This document shows, in pieces, positions 1 through 7,779 of a stretch of DNA of 57,462 nucleotides. The translations under genes and the position numbers were made by a program. The first letter of the stretch is position 1, and each line of letters begins with the position of its first letter. Under the pieces are notes generated by a model. That model saw only the letters and a list, made by a program, of their open reading frames with translations. It was not told the DNA's origin and did not search any database. The DNA is from Clostridia bacterium (GTDB lineage: Bacteria; Bacillota; Clostridia; Oscillospirales; Acutalibacteraceae): the NCBI GenBank assembly GCA_017465465.1, contig JAFTWE010000045.1, positions 1 through 57,462 of the forward strand. Direction: 5' to 3'.

Positions 1-102
1 GACGTAATTGCTCAAGCCGTTCACTATTTTAATTACATTAAACCTTTGCGTAAACTGAACAGAAAAACGCCAGTCCAATACAGGATTGAACTGGCTGCTT
101 AA
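1..102 (+). CDS. IS3-family transposase (integrase subunit), C-terminal fragment
   Basis: Only the last 33 codons are in the window, in frame from base 1 to the TAA at 100-102. The peptide ends in HYFNYIKPLRKLNRKTPVQY followed by a few residues. The YxNxxRxxxxLxxxTPxxYR pattern is the usual C-terminus of IS3/IS150-type DDE integrases (rve family), which catalyse cut and paste of the element. The rest of the gene lies upstream of the window, so I cannot tell whether the element is complete. The following 30-40 bases (about 103-140, with a T-rich stretch and TGTCTACAAAGTATTGAC) would contain the right inverted repeat. The family call rests on a short stretch. Confidence 0.7.
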   Translation, partial: DVIAQAVHYFNYIKPLRKLNRKTPVQYRIELAA

Positions 103-113
103 CTTATTCTTTT

Positions 114-644
114 TTGTGTCTACAAAGTATTGACTATTTCAGGCTGTTTTTTGCACTGGCGTTTTTTGTTGTTGATACGGTTTCTATGTTTGTTTTAACG
201 GAAATCGGCTTGGAATCAATTGTTGATATCATTTTCCATTTATGGGTAATTGTTTCTTTGGCAATGGGAATTCAGGCTTATAATAAGCTCAAAAAGCTGC
301 CCGCAGAGGCTGAAGCTGTTGAAGCTGATGAAGAAGTAACTGCTGTGGAAAATACTGACGCAGATTCACAAATTCTCAGAATGGCTGATACTGATGTAAA
401 ATTCAGAACACTTATTGAGGCTGAACACCAGGGTCACCTTATTGCTGTGCGCAGAGTTAAACGCACCAATGAGCTTGTAATTGACGGCAAGGTTTATGAT
501 GAATATGAGGCTTTGGCTGAATTTGCCCACACTTTGAGAGCTACGATTAACGGAAAACGAATTGAAGCAGGCTTTGACGGTGCTTCTAAAATGTTTATTT
601 ATGTTGACGGTGCTCTTGTGGCAAAAAAAGCAAGATTGATATAA
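114..644 (+). CDS. Small membrane protein of unknown function, start uncertain, possibly truncated by the IS element
   Basis: This frame encodes up to 176 residues. It has two hydrophobic segments (about residues 9-29 and 36-56), an acidic linker rich in Glu/Ala/Asp (about 63-85) and a soluble C-terminal part of about 90 residues ending in VDGALVAKKARLI. I do not recognise a family. No start has a convincing ribosome binding site: the first candidate is TTG at 114, inside the probable IS right end, and the next is ATG at 186, which would lose the first membrane segment. The gene may have lost its native 5' end to the insertion and now be fused to IS sequence. A hairpin terminator follows at 652-680. 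Confidence 0.5.
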   Translation: MCLQSIDYFRLFFALAFFVVDTVSMFVLTEIGLESIVDIIFHLWVIVSLAMGIQAYNKLKKLPAEAEAVEADEEVTAVENTDADSQILRMADTDVKFRTLIEAEHQGHLIAVRRVKRTNELVIDGKVYDEYEALAEFAHTLRATINGKRIEAGFDGASKMFIYVDGALVAKKARLI

Positions 645-651
645 ATTTTTA

Positions 652-680
652 AAACACTCACTTTCAGTGGGTGTTTTTTC
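652..680 (+). terminator. Intrinsic terminator
   Basis: A 10-bp stem (653-662 with 666-675, one G-T wobble) with a 3-base loop is followed by a run of T. It lies 8 bases past the membrane protein stop. Confidence 0.8.
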
Positions 681-709
681 TTGCTTTAAAGAAATTTTGG
701 TGGTATTAT
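681..709 (+). promoter_or_regulatory. Sigma-A type promoter for the histidine phosphatase
   Basis: TTGCTT (681-686), a 17-base spacer and TATTAT (704-709). Transcription would start near 716, about 22 bases before the ATG. Confidence 0.55.
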
Positions 710-737
710 AAATCCATAATGTAATAGGTGGTGCAAT

Positions 738-1358
738 ATGGAAATGGAAAACAAGGATGTTTTAGAGATACTTTTTATCCGTCATGCTGAAACCGATTAT
801 GATGATTGGGAGGGCCGCGACCCCAGCGATGGTGAATTAACCGAAAAAGGCGAGCGCCAGTGCAATGAATTGGGAGAAAAATTAAAGGATTTACCAATCG
901 ACGCTTATATTTCAAGCTCATTGCTCCGTGCATTTAAAACGGCTGTTGGTGTGTGCAAGGCGAAGGGTGATAACCCTGTAATTGAAATCTGCCCTGAAAT
1001 TATCGAGTGCGGCTGTACGCCGGGTTACTTCGGTTGCAGTGAAGAATATCTTAATAAATATTACAGCAATACAAAAATGTGCCCGAATCTTTTTGGTGAA
1101 GAAGAGTATAGCTTTCCTTGTGTTTCTTTTGAAGAAAACTGCCTTCGCGCCCAGAAATTTATTGAATACATTCGTTCAAAGTTCAGCAATGGACAGAGGG
1201 TAGCCGTTTTCAGCCACCACGGAATGTTAGAATATCTTATTCCGACGGCTTTGGGAGTTGAACCTCATAAGTTTTTCTTTGCACTTGATAATGTGTCGGT
1301 AACTGTTGTTGATTTTTGTGAAGACGGAAACAGAGTGCTCAGGTGCGTGAATAAGTGA
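738..1358 (+). CDS. Histidine phosphatase family protein (phosphoglycerate mutase-like)
   Basis: The 206-residue protein carries the family's phosphohistidine motif near the N-terminus (FIRHAETD, about residues 13-20), an ELTEKGERQC helix, a SSSLLRAFKTA segment and the second catalytic histidine region VFSHHGMLEYL near residue 160. These are hallmarks of the RHG/cofactor-independent phosphatase clan, which removes phosphate from small metabolites through a phosphohistidine intermediate. The true substrate cannot be read from sequence. ATG 738 has a GGTGG ribosome binding site a few bases upstream. The gene is transcribed alone and ends at a bidirectional terminator. Confidence 0.85.
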   Translation: MEMENKDVLEILFIRHAETDYDDWEGRDPSDGELTEKGERQCNELGEKLKDLPIDAYISSSLLRAFKTAVGVCKAKGDNPVIEICPEIIECGCTPGYFGCSEEYLNKYYSNTKMCPNLFGEEEYSFPCVSFEENCLRAQKFIEYIRSKFSNGQRVAVFSHHGMLEYLIPTALGVEPHKFFFALDNVSVTVVDFCEDGNRVLRCVNK

Positions 1359-1378
1359 AAAAACATATGTTATAAAGA

Positions 1379-1412
1379 AAAAGTACGGAGTTTTCGGCTC
1401 CGTACTTTTTCT
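1379..1412. terminator. Bidirectional intrinsic terminator
   Basis: A 10-bp perfect stem (1381-1390 with 1398-1407) has T-runs on both strands, so it can end both the histidine phosphatase and the minus-strand phosphodiesterase. Confidence 0.85.
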
Positions 1413-2372
1413 TTATCTTGCAATTATAAAAGTCATTCTTTCCTGAAGAGTCATACCGCCGTGACCTGTATTGTATCCGCCGTGGTCGGTGGTGATGATT
1501 ATCAGCCAATCCTCTGTTTCGTAAGTTGGTCTTGCTTCAACTGCGTCAATAATTGTTCTGCCGTCTTTTTCGGCGTCGGCAAAGGCTTTCTGATAATCGG
1601 GGTTGTTGATAGAAAATCCTGTGTCGTGGCCTGCGTGGTCAGTATGCTCAAGAATTGTGAAGATAAAATCTGAGCAATCTGCAGAGCTGATGTCTGCAAC
1701 AGCATTTGAAACTGTGCCGTTATCATCCTCAGCATCAAGGAAGGTTACATCAAGAGCACTTGCTTCAACATAATTCTTTTCTTGAATGTAGGTTGTGTTT
1801 TCACCGTTGAAGTGACCGTTCCAGGAAATATAAAAAGCAGAGTCATCAATTACATCATCTTTAACAAGGGTGGTGAGAATTGTCAGGTGGTCGTTTGATT
1901 TTTCAATTCCGTTGTCGGTAATGCCGTGAACATCTGCCCACTGACCCGTGAGAATTGAGCACCAACCGGGTGCGGTTGAGGTTGCCTGGGTGTTAATTGC
2001 AGGGTAATTCACACCGCCGCAATAAGCAATTTGTGCATCTGCCCCTGTTGAAAGAAGATAGCTGATACCGCCGCTTGCATTGTTATCAAGCATTGTAAGA
2101 GCGTCTGTGCGGCAACCGTCATAGCCGATAACCAATACCTTCTTTTCGTTTTTGCCCTCTGCGAGAGGGGCGATGAAATGGTTTTTAATCATATTGTAAA
2201 TTTCAGTCTGAGGAACAGCAGTTTCCATTGTGTTGGAATAAGCTTCAACTGAATTAACATTTTCTTTGTAATCCTTAGTTTTGTCGTTAAAATTTGTGCC
2301 TGCAAAGGTGCCGTAAATCATCATAAAAAATGTTGCAACAACACAAATTATTCTTTGAAAAAATAAGAGCAT
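1413..2372 (-). CDS. Secreted alkaline phosphatase/nucleotide pyrophosphatase-phosphodiesterase superfamily protein
   Basis: The 319-residue protein begins with a hydrophobic signal or anchor segment (about residues 1-25). It then shows the metal-site series of the alkaline phosphatase superfamily: VIGYDGCRTDAL (about 81-92), a TSTAPGWCSILTG loop with the likely Thr/Ser nucleophile, EHTDHAGHDTGF, and TTDHGGYNTGHGG close to the C-terminus. These Asp/His residues bind two zinc ions in NPP-type phosphodiesterases. Substrates could be phosphodiesters, sulfates or phosphonates. It is shorter than most relatives and stops soon after the last metal motif. The start has AAAGGATG upstream. It is the second gene of an operon, 45 bases behind the GxGYxYP gene. 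Confidence 0.8.
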   Translation of the reverse strand: MLLFFQRIICVVATFFMMIYGTFAGTNFNDKTKDYKENVNSVEAYSNTMETAVPQTEIYNMIKNHFIAPLAEGKNEKKVLVIGYDGCRTDALTMLDNNASGGISYLLSTGADAQIAYCGGVNYPAINTQATSTAPGWCSILTGQWADVHGITDNGIEKSNDHLTILTTLVKDDVIDDSAFYISWNGHFNGENTTYIQEKNYVEASALDVTFLDAEDDNGTVSNAVADISSADCSDFIFTILEHTDHAGHDTGFSINNPDYQKAFADAEKDGRTIIDAVEARPTYETEDWLIIITTDHGGYNTGHGGMTLQERMTFIIAR

Positions 2373-2416
2373 TTTTGTTCATCCTTTCAGTTTAATATAG
2401 CTGTTTTAAATTTAAT

Positions 2417-4111
2417 TTAAGGCTGAGCGTTTTTGTGTGGAACATATTTGCTGACGGCGCAAACCAGCTCATCTGCTGTGATAACTTCGATATCCTCGTC
2501 GAGAAGGCTGACGAAATATGCAACATTTTCAACGCTCATTGTCCAAGGGTGAATATTTACAACTGAGTAGCCGTTTATTGAATTGATATCTGCAGGGTAA
2601 GAATTGATGATATCGGCCTGTTCCTGAATCCATTCGTTTGTAACGGTTGCGCCCTCACCGTCGGGATGCCATAACGAAAGTCGTACACTTACAAACGGTT
2701 TATCGTCAACAAAATAAACTCTGCCCTTGCCCGAAGCGTATCTGTCCGGCTCAAACTGAATTATGCCGCCTTTGATGTTACTGTATCTTGAAAAATATCC
2801 GAGCTTGTTTATGAAAGAGTTTTCTTCAATTTTATTATCAAACTCTGTGTCAAGAAGTGTAACAGTTGTCATACCGCTTTCAAGCATTGATGCGGCAGTT
2901 AAATCTGAAAAAGCTTCAAGCCCTTTGCCGTACATCTGCGAGAGTCTTGAATATCCTGCGCCTGACGGACCGCTTATAAAGCAATCATCATCAGCCGAAG
3001 AAAGAACTCTGTTCATATCTATAGATGAAAATTCTTTCATTAACGGTGGAAAAGTCCAGGTTAAAGGAACATCAACATTAAGCTTTTGCCAATTATAAAA
3101 ATCGTTGTAGCCGTTCTGAATCCATTGAACATTGTCACCGTCGCTGTAGCAAAGAACTATATAATGCTTATCAGGGTTGAGGCAGATATCTTCAATGGGC
3201 TTGTTATATTTCTTTGCTTCAATATTCATTGAGCAGAGCATACTGCTGTTGGTGCAATGGTCTGTGGGAATTACAAAATTGCCTGTGGCAGAAATCGCCT
3301 CAACATATTGCACCTCAAAATTACACCAACCGAGAACAGGTGAGCCTTTGTTAAGCCCGCGCAAAACCTTTGAACGCAGAGCCTTACCTAAGGTGTCATC
3401 TTCAAGAGTATACATTACAAAAATATTCTGCTGAATTGCCAAATCCCTCAGTCCGTAGGTTGTGCTCGGCTGATGAACAAGGCAGGTGTCAGAAAAAATC
3501 TTTTTATGCTTTGTGTAAAACTTAAGCTGTTGAGCATAAGAGCAGGTGTCATCTGTTAAGTCTTCACACTTTGTCATACCAAGGCCTGTTGCAACGCTTT
3601 CAAGCTCTTTGGGAACAGGCAACCAGCCGTAAACAGTAGCCATATTTGTTGCCATATTCAGTTGGTGAACATCCTTGCATGAGGAGTAGAGAATATAGCC
3701 GCAGTCTTTTATATATTCGCTTGTGGCAAATTTCTTCATCAGGCTTTCAAAATTCCACTGCTTTCCGCTTTCATCGTTTAATGAAACCTCATAGCCGTAA
3801 TCGCTCAGCTCTTTGGCTGTTTTGGCTGTGCCTGAAGCGTTTTTGTCTATGAAAATTGTTGCTGCTTTTTTTGAAACAAGGCCTTGCAAAGAAACAACGG
3901 TGTAAACCTGCTCTTCGGTCAGGTTGTTGGTATTAACAACAACAATTTCTTTATTTACAGGGTATTTTGCAAAAATGTCAGTAAGTCCGCTTAATTGCTC
4001 ATCGGATTTGGCTTTTGGTGCTGAATGAGGAAGACCTGCACTTACAGTGCTTACAATCGTCATAATCGCCGCCATCAAAACACACAAGATTAGTCTTAAA
4101 AAGCTGAACAT
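2417..4111 (-). CDS. Secreted GxGYxYP-family protein (putative glycan-active enzyme)
   Basis: The 564-residue protein has an N-terminal signal segment (FSFLRLILCVLMAAIMTIVS). An N-terminal domain resembling GxGYxYP_N is followed by a C-terminal domain with CFISGPSGAGYSRL, the motif region that names the family. It also has the IVLCYSDGDNVQW segment, whose acidic residues are typical of a carbohydrate enzyme barrel. The biochemical role of this family is not established to my knowledge. I place the start at ATG 4111, which has GGGAG 7-8 bases upstream. An in-frame ATG at 4138 overlaps the promoter -10 hexamer and cannot be used from that promoter. It leads a two-gene operon with the phosphodiesterase. 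Confidence 0.75.
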   Translation of the reverse strand: MFSFLRLILCVLMAAIMTIVSTVSAGLPHSAPKAKSDEQLSGLTDIFAKYPVNKEIVVVNTNNLTEEQVYTVVSLQGLVSKKAATIFIDKNASGTAKTAKELSDYGYEVSLNDESGKQWNFESLMKKFATSEYIKDCGYILYSSCKDVHQLNMATNMATVYGWLPVPKELESVATGLGMTKCEDLTDDTCSYAQQLKFYTKHKKIFSDTCLVHQPSTTYGLRDLAIQQNIFVMYTLEDDTLGKALRSKVLRGLNKGSPVLGWCNFEVQYVEAISATGNFVIPTDHCTNSSMLCSMNIEAKKYNKPIEDICLNPDKHYIVLCYSDGDNVQWIQNGYNDFYNWQKLNVDVPLTWTFPPLMKEFSSIDMNRVLSSADDDCFISGPSGAGYSRLSQMYGKGLEAFSDLTAASMLESGMTTVTLLDTEFDNKIEENSFINKLGYFSRYSNIKGGIIQFEPDRYASGKGRVYFVDDKPFVSVRLSLWHPDGEGATVTNEWIQEQADIINSYPADINSINGYSVVNIHPWTMSVENVAYFVSLLDEDIEVITADELVCAVSKYVPHKNAQP

Positions 4112-4136
4112 AAAATCACTCCCAATCTTTGTAAAC

Positions 4137-4166
4137 ATTATAACAGAGGTGGCGCTGATTTTTCAA
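4137..4166 (-). promoter_or_regulatory. Promoter of the GxGYxYP-phosphodiesterase operon
   Basis: On the minus strand, TTGAAA (4161-4166), an 18-base spacer and TATAAT (4137-4142). Transcription would start near 4130, fixing the translation start downstream at 4111. Confidence 0.7.
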
Positions 4167-4173
4167 CACTGTA

Positions 4174-4202
4174 TTGACACCAAAAGGCTATTTTTATATA
4201 AT
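4174..4202 (+). promoter_or_regulatory. Promoter of the GH51 gene
   Basis: TTGACA (4174-4179), a 17-base spacer and TATAAT (4197-4202), a perfect consensus pair. It is back to back with the divergent promoter at 4137-4166, so one regulator could act on both. Confidence 0.8.
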
Positions 4203-4232
4203 TTAATCAACCCAAAATGAAAGGGGTAAATT

Positions 4233-6971
4233 ATGAAATACCAGATAATTGCATTTTTCAGGAAAATATTTTCTGCTATTATGGCATTTTTTATGTCAAT
4301 ATGCGGAACAACGGGAGGAGAGGTGGCCGAAGTGCCCGATTCAATGGCAAACACAGTTTCTGCTTATAGCGAAGAAGAGGCAAGCTACGAACTTTCTGTT
4401 GATGCGGCGGAAGAAATTCACGATATAAGCGAGCTTCTTTTCGGTATCTTTTTTGAGGATATTAACTTTGCCGCTGACGGCGGTCTTTATGCCGAAAAGG
4501 TGGTTAACCGTTCATTTGAATTTACAGAAATTGCTCAGAATGACCAACTTTACGGTTGGAACACCGTAGGCGGAGCAAAGGCTGAGGTAAAGGTAAATGA
4601 CACCGAAAACTGCCTTAATGAAAATAATACCAATTACCTCGTTTTGCAAAATGAGGCAAATTCACCTTGCGGAATTGCCAATAAAGGCTTCCTTGACGGA
4701 ATGAGCCTTCAAGCAGGGGATACATACCGTTTTTCGGTTTATGCAAAAGGGCTTGACGGCTATAGCGGCAAGCTTTATGCAAGACTTTGTGTGGGCAACG
4801 AGGTTGTAGGCAGTGGTGAAATTACTGCAGTTACAGAAAATTGGAAGAAATACGAGCTTGTAATTGCTTCATCAAAATCTGCAAACACCGATGTTACTCT
4901 TCAGCTTCTTATAGATAACGGCAAGGTTGCTTTTGATATGGTTTCACTCTTCCCGACGGATACATTTATGGGCAGAGAAAACGGAATGAGAAAAGATTTG
5001 GGCTTTATGCTCAAGGAGCTTGAACCGAAGTTTTTGCGCTTTCCCGGCGGTTGTGTTATTGAGGGGTATGATGAAAACACGGCTTATAGCTGGAAGGATT
5101 CAATCGGTGTGGGTGCAGACGGAGAGCCGCTTTATTTTAACGGCGGTTACGGTGATGTTGCCGCACGCAAGCAGGGCACAAATCTTTGGACAAACCTTTC
5201 TGCAACCGATGACCCGTATCCGTCATTTATGACTTACGGACTTGGATTTTATGAATATTTTCAGTTGGCAGAGGATATCGGTGCGGTGGGTGTGCCTGTT
5301 TTAAACTGTGGACTTTTCTGCCAGATGCGCGGAATGGGCCCTGTTGATATGAACACTCCCGAATTTCAGCAATATATTCAGGATATGCTCGATTTAGTTG
5401 AATTCTGCCGCGGTGATGCTGATTCAAAATGGGGCAAGGTAAGGGCGTCTTTGGGCCACGCTGAGCCGTTTGAGCTTAAATACATCTGCATAGGCAACGA
5501 AAATGAAGGCAATGTTTATTTTGAGAGATATGAGGCTTTCCTTAATGCTTTCAATCAGGCAAAAGCCGCTGACCCCGAGATGTATGACGGACTTGAACTG
5601 ATTTATTCAGCAGGTGCAGCCGATGCTACTCACGGCGGAAATTATATCAAATCCTACGAATTTGCAAAGGATTGGCTTGAAAAAAATCCCGGCTGTGATG
5701 TGAATGATTTTACAGGAGCAACCGACCAGCATTATTATAATGACCCGCAGTGGTTTTTAGAAAATACAGACTATTATGATGAAGAAAATTATAAGCGCAG
5801 CTCCGCTGAAATGACCGATACAATTTACGGCGGCGGAATCGGAGTTTTTCTGGGTGAATACGCGGCACGCTCCAACTGCCTTCAAGCGGCACTTGCCGAG
5901 GCGGCATATATGACGGGGCTTGAGCGAAACGGTGATATTGTTAAAATGGCGGCTTATGCTCCGCTTTTCGGCAACCTCACCGCAACCCACTGGTCACCTG
6001 ACTTAATCTGGTTTAACAATAACCTTTGTACAGGCTCAATCAGTTATTATGTTCAGAAAATTTTCTCAAAAAATCAGGGAACAAAGGTGCTTTCTTCTTC
6101 GCTGTCAGGCGCTGAGGTTGAACAGCCTGACCTTTCCGGCAAGGTTGGTGTAGGCACTTGGTACACAGCCGCAGAGTTTGATAATGTTAAGGTTGTTAAC
6201 AACGAAACAGGTGAGGTATTGGGTGAAGATAAATTCTCACTTCACAATTTCCTCTGGAATTGGGAAAAGGCAACCGACGGTGACTTTAAAATCCGCAACG
6301 GCAAGCTCCGTCAGGCTTCTACCGATATGAAATATTCAAACAACGGCTCTGTAGCTTATTTTGGTGACACTGAGTGGGAAAATTACACCTACACCGTTGA
6401 AGCTACAAAGCTTGACGGTGAAGAGGGCTTTATAATTCCCTTTGCTGTTCAGGATAAGGACAATAACTATTTCTGGAATATCGGCGGCTGGGGAAATACT
6501 GTTTCTGCAATTCAGCGCATCAAAAACGGAGTTAAAGACGGTCAGCTTGCAGGCACGGCAAAACCGTTTACTGCTGAGGTCGGCGAAACCTACGAGCTTA
6601 AGGTTGAGGTTAGCGGAAGAAATGTTAAATGCTACATTGATGGCGAGCTTTATGTAGATTTTGAAACAGGGTCTGACTCAGAAGCTGAGGCCTATCAGGT
6701 TGTAAGCACCGATGAAACAGGCGATGTTATAATTAAGCTTGTTAATGTAACAGGCGGCGCAAAGACCTTTGCTGTTGATGTTAAAAATGCAGATATCAAA
6801 TCAAGTGCAAAGGTGTATCAGGTGGCAGGCGAAAGCCTTGATGATGACAACATCCTCGGTCAGAAAGAGGATTGTGTTATGGAAGAATTCACTTTGAACG
6901 GTTTGTCCTCTCAATTCAATTATACCGCACCTAAATATTCGGTAACGGTTATAAGGCTTGCAAGAGCATAA
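4233..6971 (+). CDS. Secreted GH51-type alpha-L-arabinofuranosidase with extra beta modules
   Basis: This 912-residue protein removes terminal arabinose from plant polysaccharides such as arabinoxylan or arabinan. A signal segment (about residues 5-30) precedes the family N-terminus (LLFGIFFEDINFAADGG), a CBM4/9-like insert (about 110-235), and a TIM barrel with FLRFPGGCV, the GNENEG acid/base glutamate (about 421) and the FLGEYAAR nucleophile glutamate (about 540). The C-terminal arabinofuranosidase beta domain appears interrupted at about 640-820 by a concanavalin-like module (GVGTWYTAAEFDNVKV onwards). ATG 4233 has GAAAGGGG upstream. There is no dockerin or sortase signal, so the enzyme is probably free or membrane-tethered. 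Single-gene unit divergent from the GxGYxYP operon. Confidence 0.88.
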   Translation: MKYQIIAFFRKIFSAIMAFFMSICGTTGGEVAEVPDSMANTVSAYSEEEASYELSVDAAEEIHDISELLFGIFFEDINFAADGGLYAEKVVNRSFEFTEIAQNDQLYGWNTVGGAKAEVKVNDTENCLNENNTNYLVLQNEANSPCGIANKGFLDGMSLQAGDTYRFSVYAKGLDGYSGKLYARLCVGNEVVGSGEITAVTENWKKYELVIASSKSANTDVTLQLLIDNGKVAFDMVSLFPTDTFMGRENGMRKDLGFMLKELEPKFLRFPGGCVIEGYDENTAYSWKDSIGVGADGEPLYFNGGYGDVAARKQGTNLWTNLSATDDPYPSFMTYGLGFYEYFQLAEDIGAVGVPVLNCGLFCQMRGMGPVDMNTPEFQQYIQDMLDLVEFCRGDADSKWGKVRASLGHAEPFELKYICIGNENEGNVYFERYEAFLNAFNQAKAADPEMYDGLELIYSAGAADATHGGNYIKSYEFAKDWLEKNPGCDVNDFTGATDQHYYNDPQWFLENTDYYDEENYKRSSAEMTDTIYGGGIGVFLGEYAARSNCLQAALAEAAYMTGLERNGDIVKMAAYAPLFGNLTATHWSPDLIWFNNNLCTGSISYYVQKIFSKNQGTKVLSSSLSGAEVEQPDLSGKVGVGTWYTAAEFDNVKVVNNETGEVLGEDKFSLHNFLWNWEKATDGDFKIRNGKLRQASTDMKYSNNGSVAYFGDTEWENYTYTVEATKLDGEEGFIIPFAVQDKDNNYFWNIGGWGNTVSAIQRIKNGVKDGQLAGTAKPFTAEVGETYELKVEVSGRNVKCYIDGELYVDFETGSDSEAEAYQVVSTDETGDVIIKLVNVTGGAKTFAVDVKNADIKSSAKVYQVAGESLDDDNILGQKEDCVMEEFTLNGLSSQFNYTAPKYSVTVIRLARA

Positions 6972-6975
6972 AAAT

Positions 6976-7009
6976 AAGGCGCTCGCTTCGGTGAGTGCCT
7001 TGACTTTTT
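6976..7009 (+). terminator. Intrinsic terminator after GH51
   Basis: An AAGGCGCTC...GAGTGCCTT stem with one wobble, then GACTTTTTG. The T-run is short. Confidence 0.6.
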
Positions 7010-7160
7010 GATAGAAAATATGGTAAAATCTTAAAAAATAAATATTGTAATGCATAACGACACAAGTAGTGTATAAACACATAAATCTGATTACGGAACA
7101 ATGTATTATCGGTTTTGTTTATACGGTACTTGTCTTTTTTTATGCAGAAAAGGAGATTTT

Positions 7161-7733
7161 ATGCCAAGAAATCAGTTTCAGCGAATGATTTTCGCACTTC
7201 TCACAGTTATTGTAACAGTTCACGCCTATGTGTTTTACAGCCTTTATGTTGTAAACGGTGATTTCTTCCTTTCAATTGAAGGAGCAAAAAGCGTGCTTGA
7301 AGGTGTTAACCTCAACGGCGGAGTTATGATGTTCGGCAGAACATTCCCTATCTGGGCGGTTGTTCTTCTTGAATTTGTGCTTGCCTACACACTTGAGGTT
7401 ACAATGGGCAGCCCCTGCTCGTTTAAGCTTGCCTGCAAGGTTTTTGACCCCAAAACAACACACCCTGTTCTTTTTGAAACAGCAATTATCTGCGCCACAG
7501 TCGGTCTTATGTGCCCTGCAATGAGCTTCCTTGCGGCTATTATTTATTACCCCTACTATGCCGGTTTTGATATCTTCACATTCCTTGCAAATTGGATTGA
7601 GCTTGTTTGCTATAACTTCCCATTTGCGTTTTTCTCACAGCTTTTCTTCATTCAGCCCCTTATCAGAAAAACCTTTAAGCTCATCTTCGCAAAGGATATC
7701 AAAAACAGAGAAAAAGAAACAGTTACAAAATAA
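7161..7733 (+). CDS. DUF2798-like integral membrane protein
   Basis: The 190-residue protein has four hydrophobic segments (about residues 10-30, 60-80, 108-132 and 145-168) and the family-like opening PRNQFQRMIFALLTVIVTVH. The function of these small membrane proteins is unknown. I start it at ATG 7161, preceded by AAGGAG at a good distance, rather than at the earlier in-frame ATG at 7101, which has no ribosome binding site. It stands alone between two terminators. Confidence 0.7.
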   Translation: MPRNQFQRMIFALLTVIVTVHAYVFYSLYVVNGDFFLSIEGAKSVLEGVNLNGGVMMFGRTFPIWAVVLLEFVLAYTLEVTMGSPCSFKLACKVFDPKTTHPVLFETAIICATVGLMCPAMSFLAAIIYYPYYAGFDIFTFLANWIELVCYNFPFAFFSQLFFIQPLIRKTFKLIFAKDIKNREKETVTK

Positions 7734-7737
7734 CAAA

Positions 7738-7768
7738 AAACACTCGGAGTTCGGCTCCGAGTGTTTTG
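7738..7768. terminator. Bidirectional intrinsic terminator
   Basis: A 9-bp perfect stem (7741-7749 with 7755-7763) carries T-rich tails on both strands. It serves the DUF2798 gene and the convergent metallophosphatase gene. Confidence 0.85.
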
Positions 7769-7779
7769 CTGTATATAGG

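Noticed and set aside
4112..4138. Longer N-terminus for the GxGYxYP protein
   Set aside because: The ATG at 4138 overlaps the -10 box, and the good ribosome binding site serves ATG 4111.
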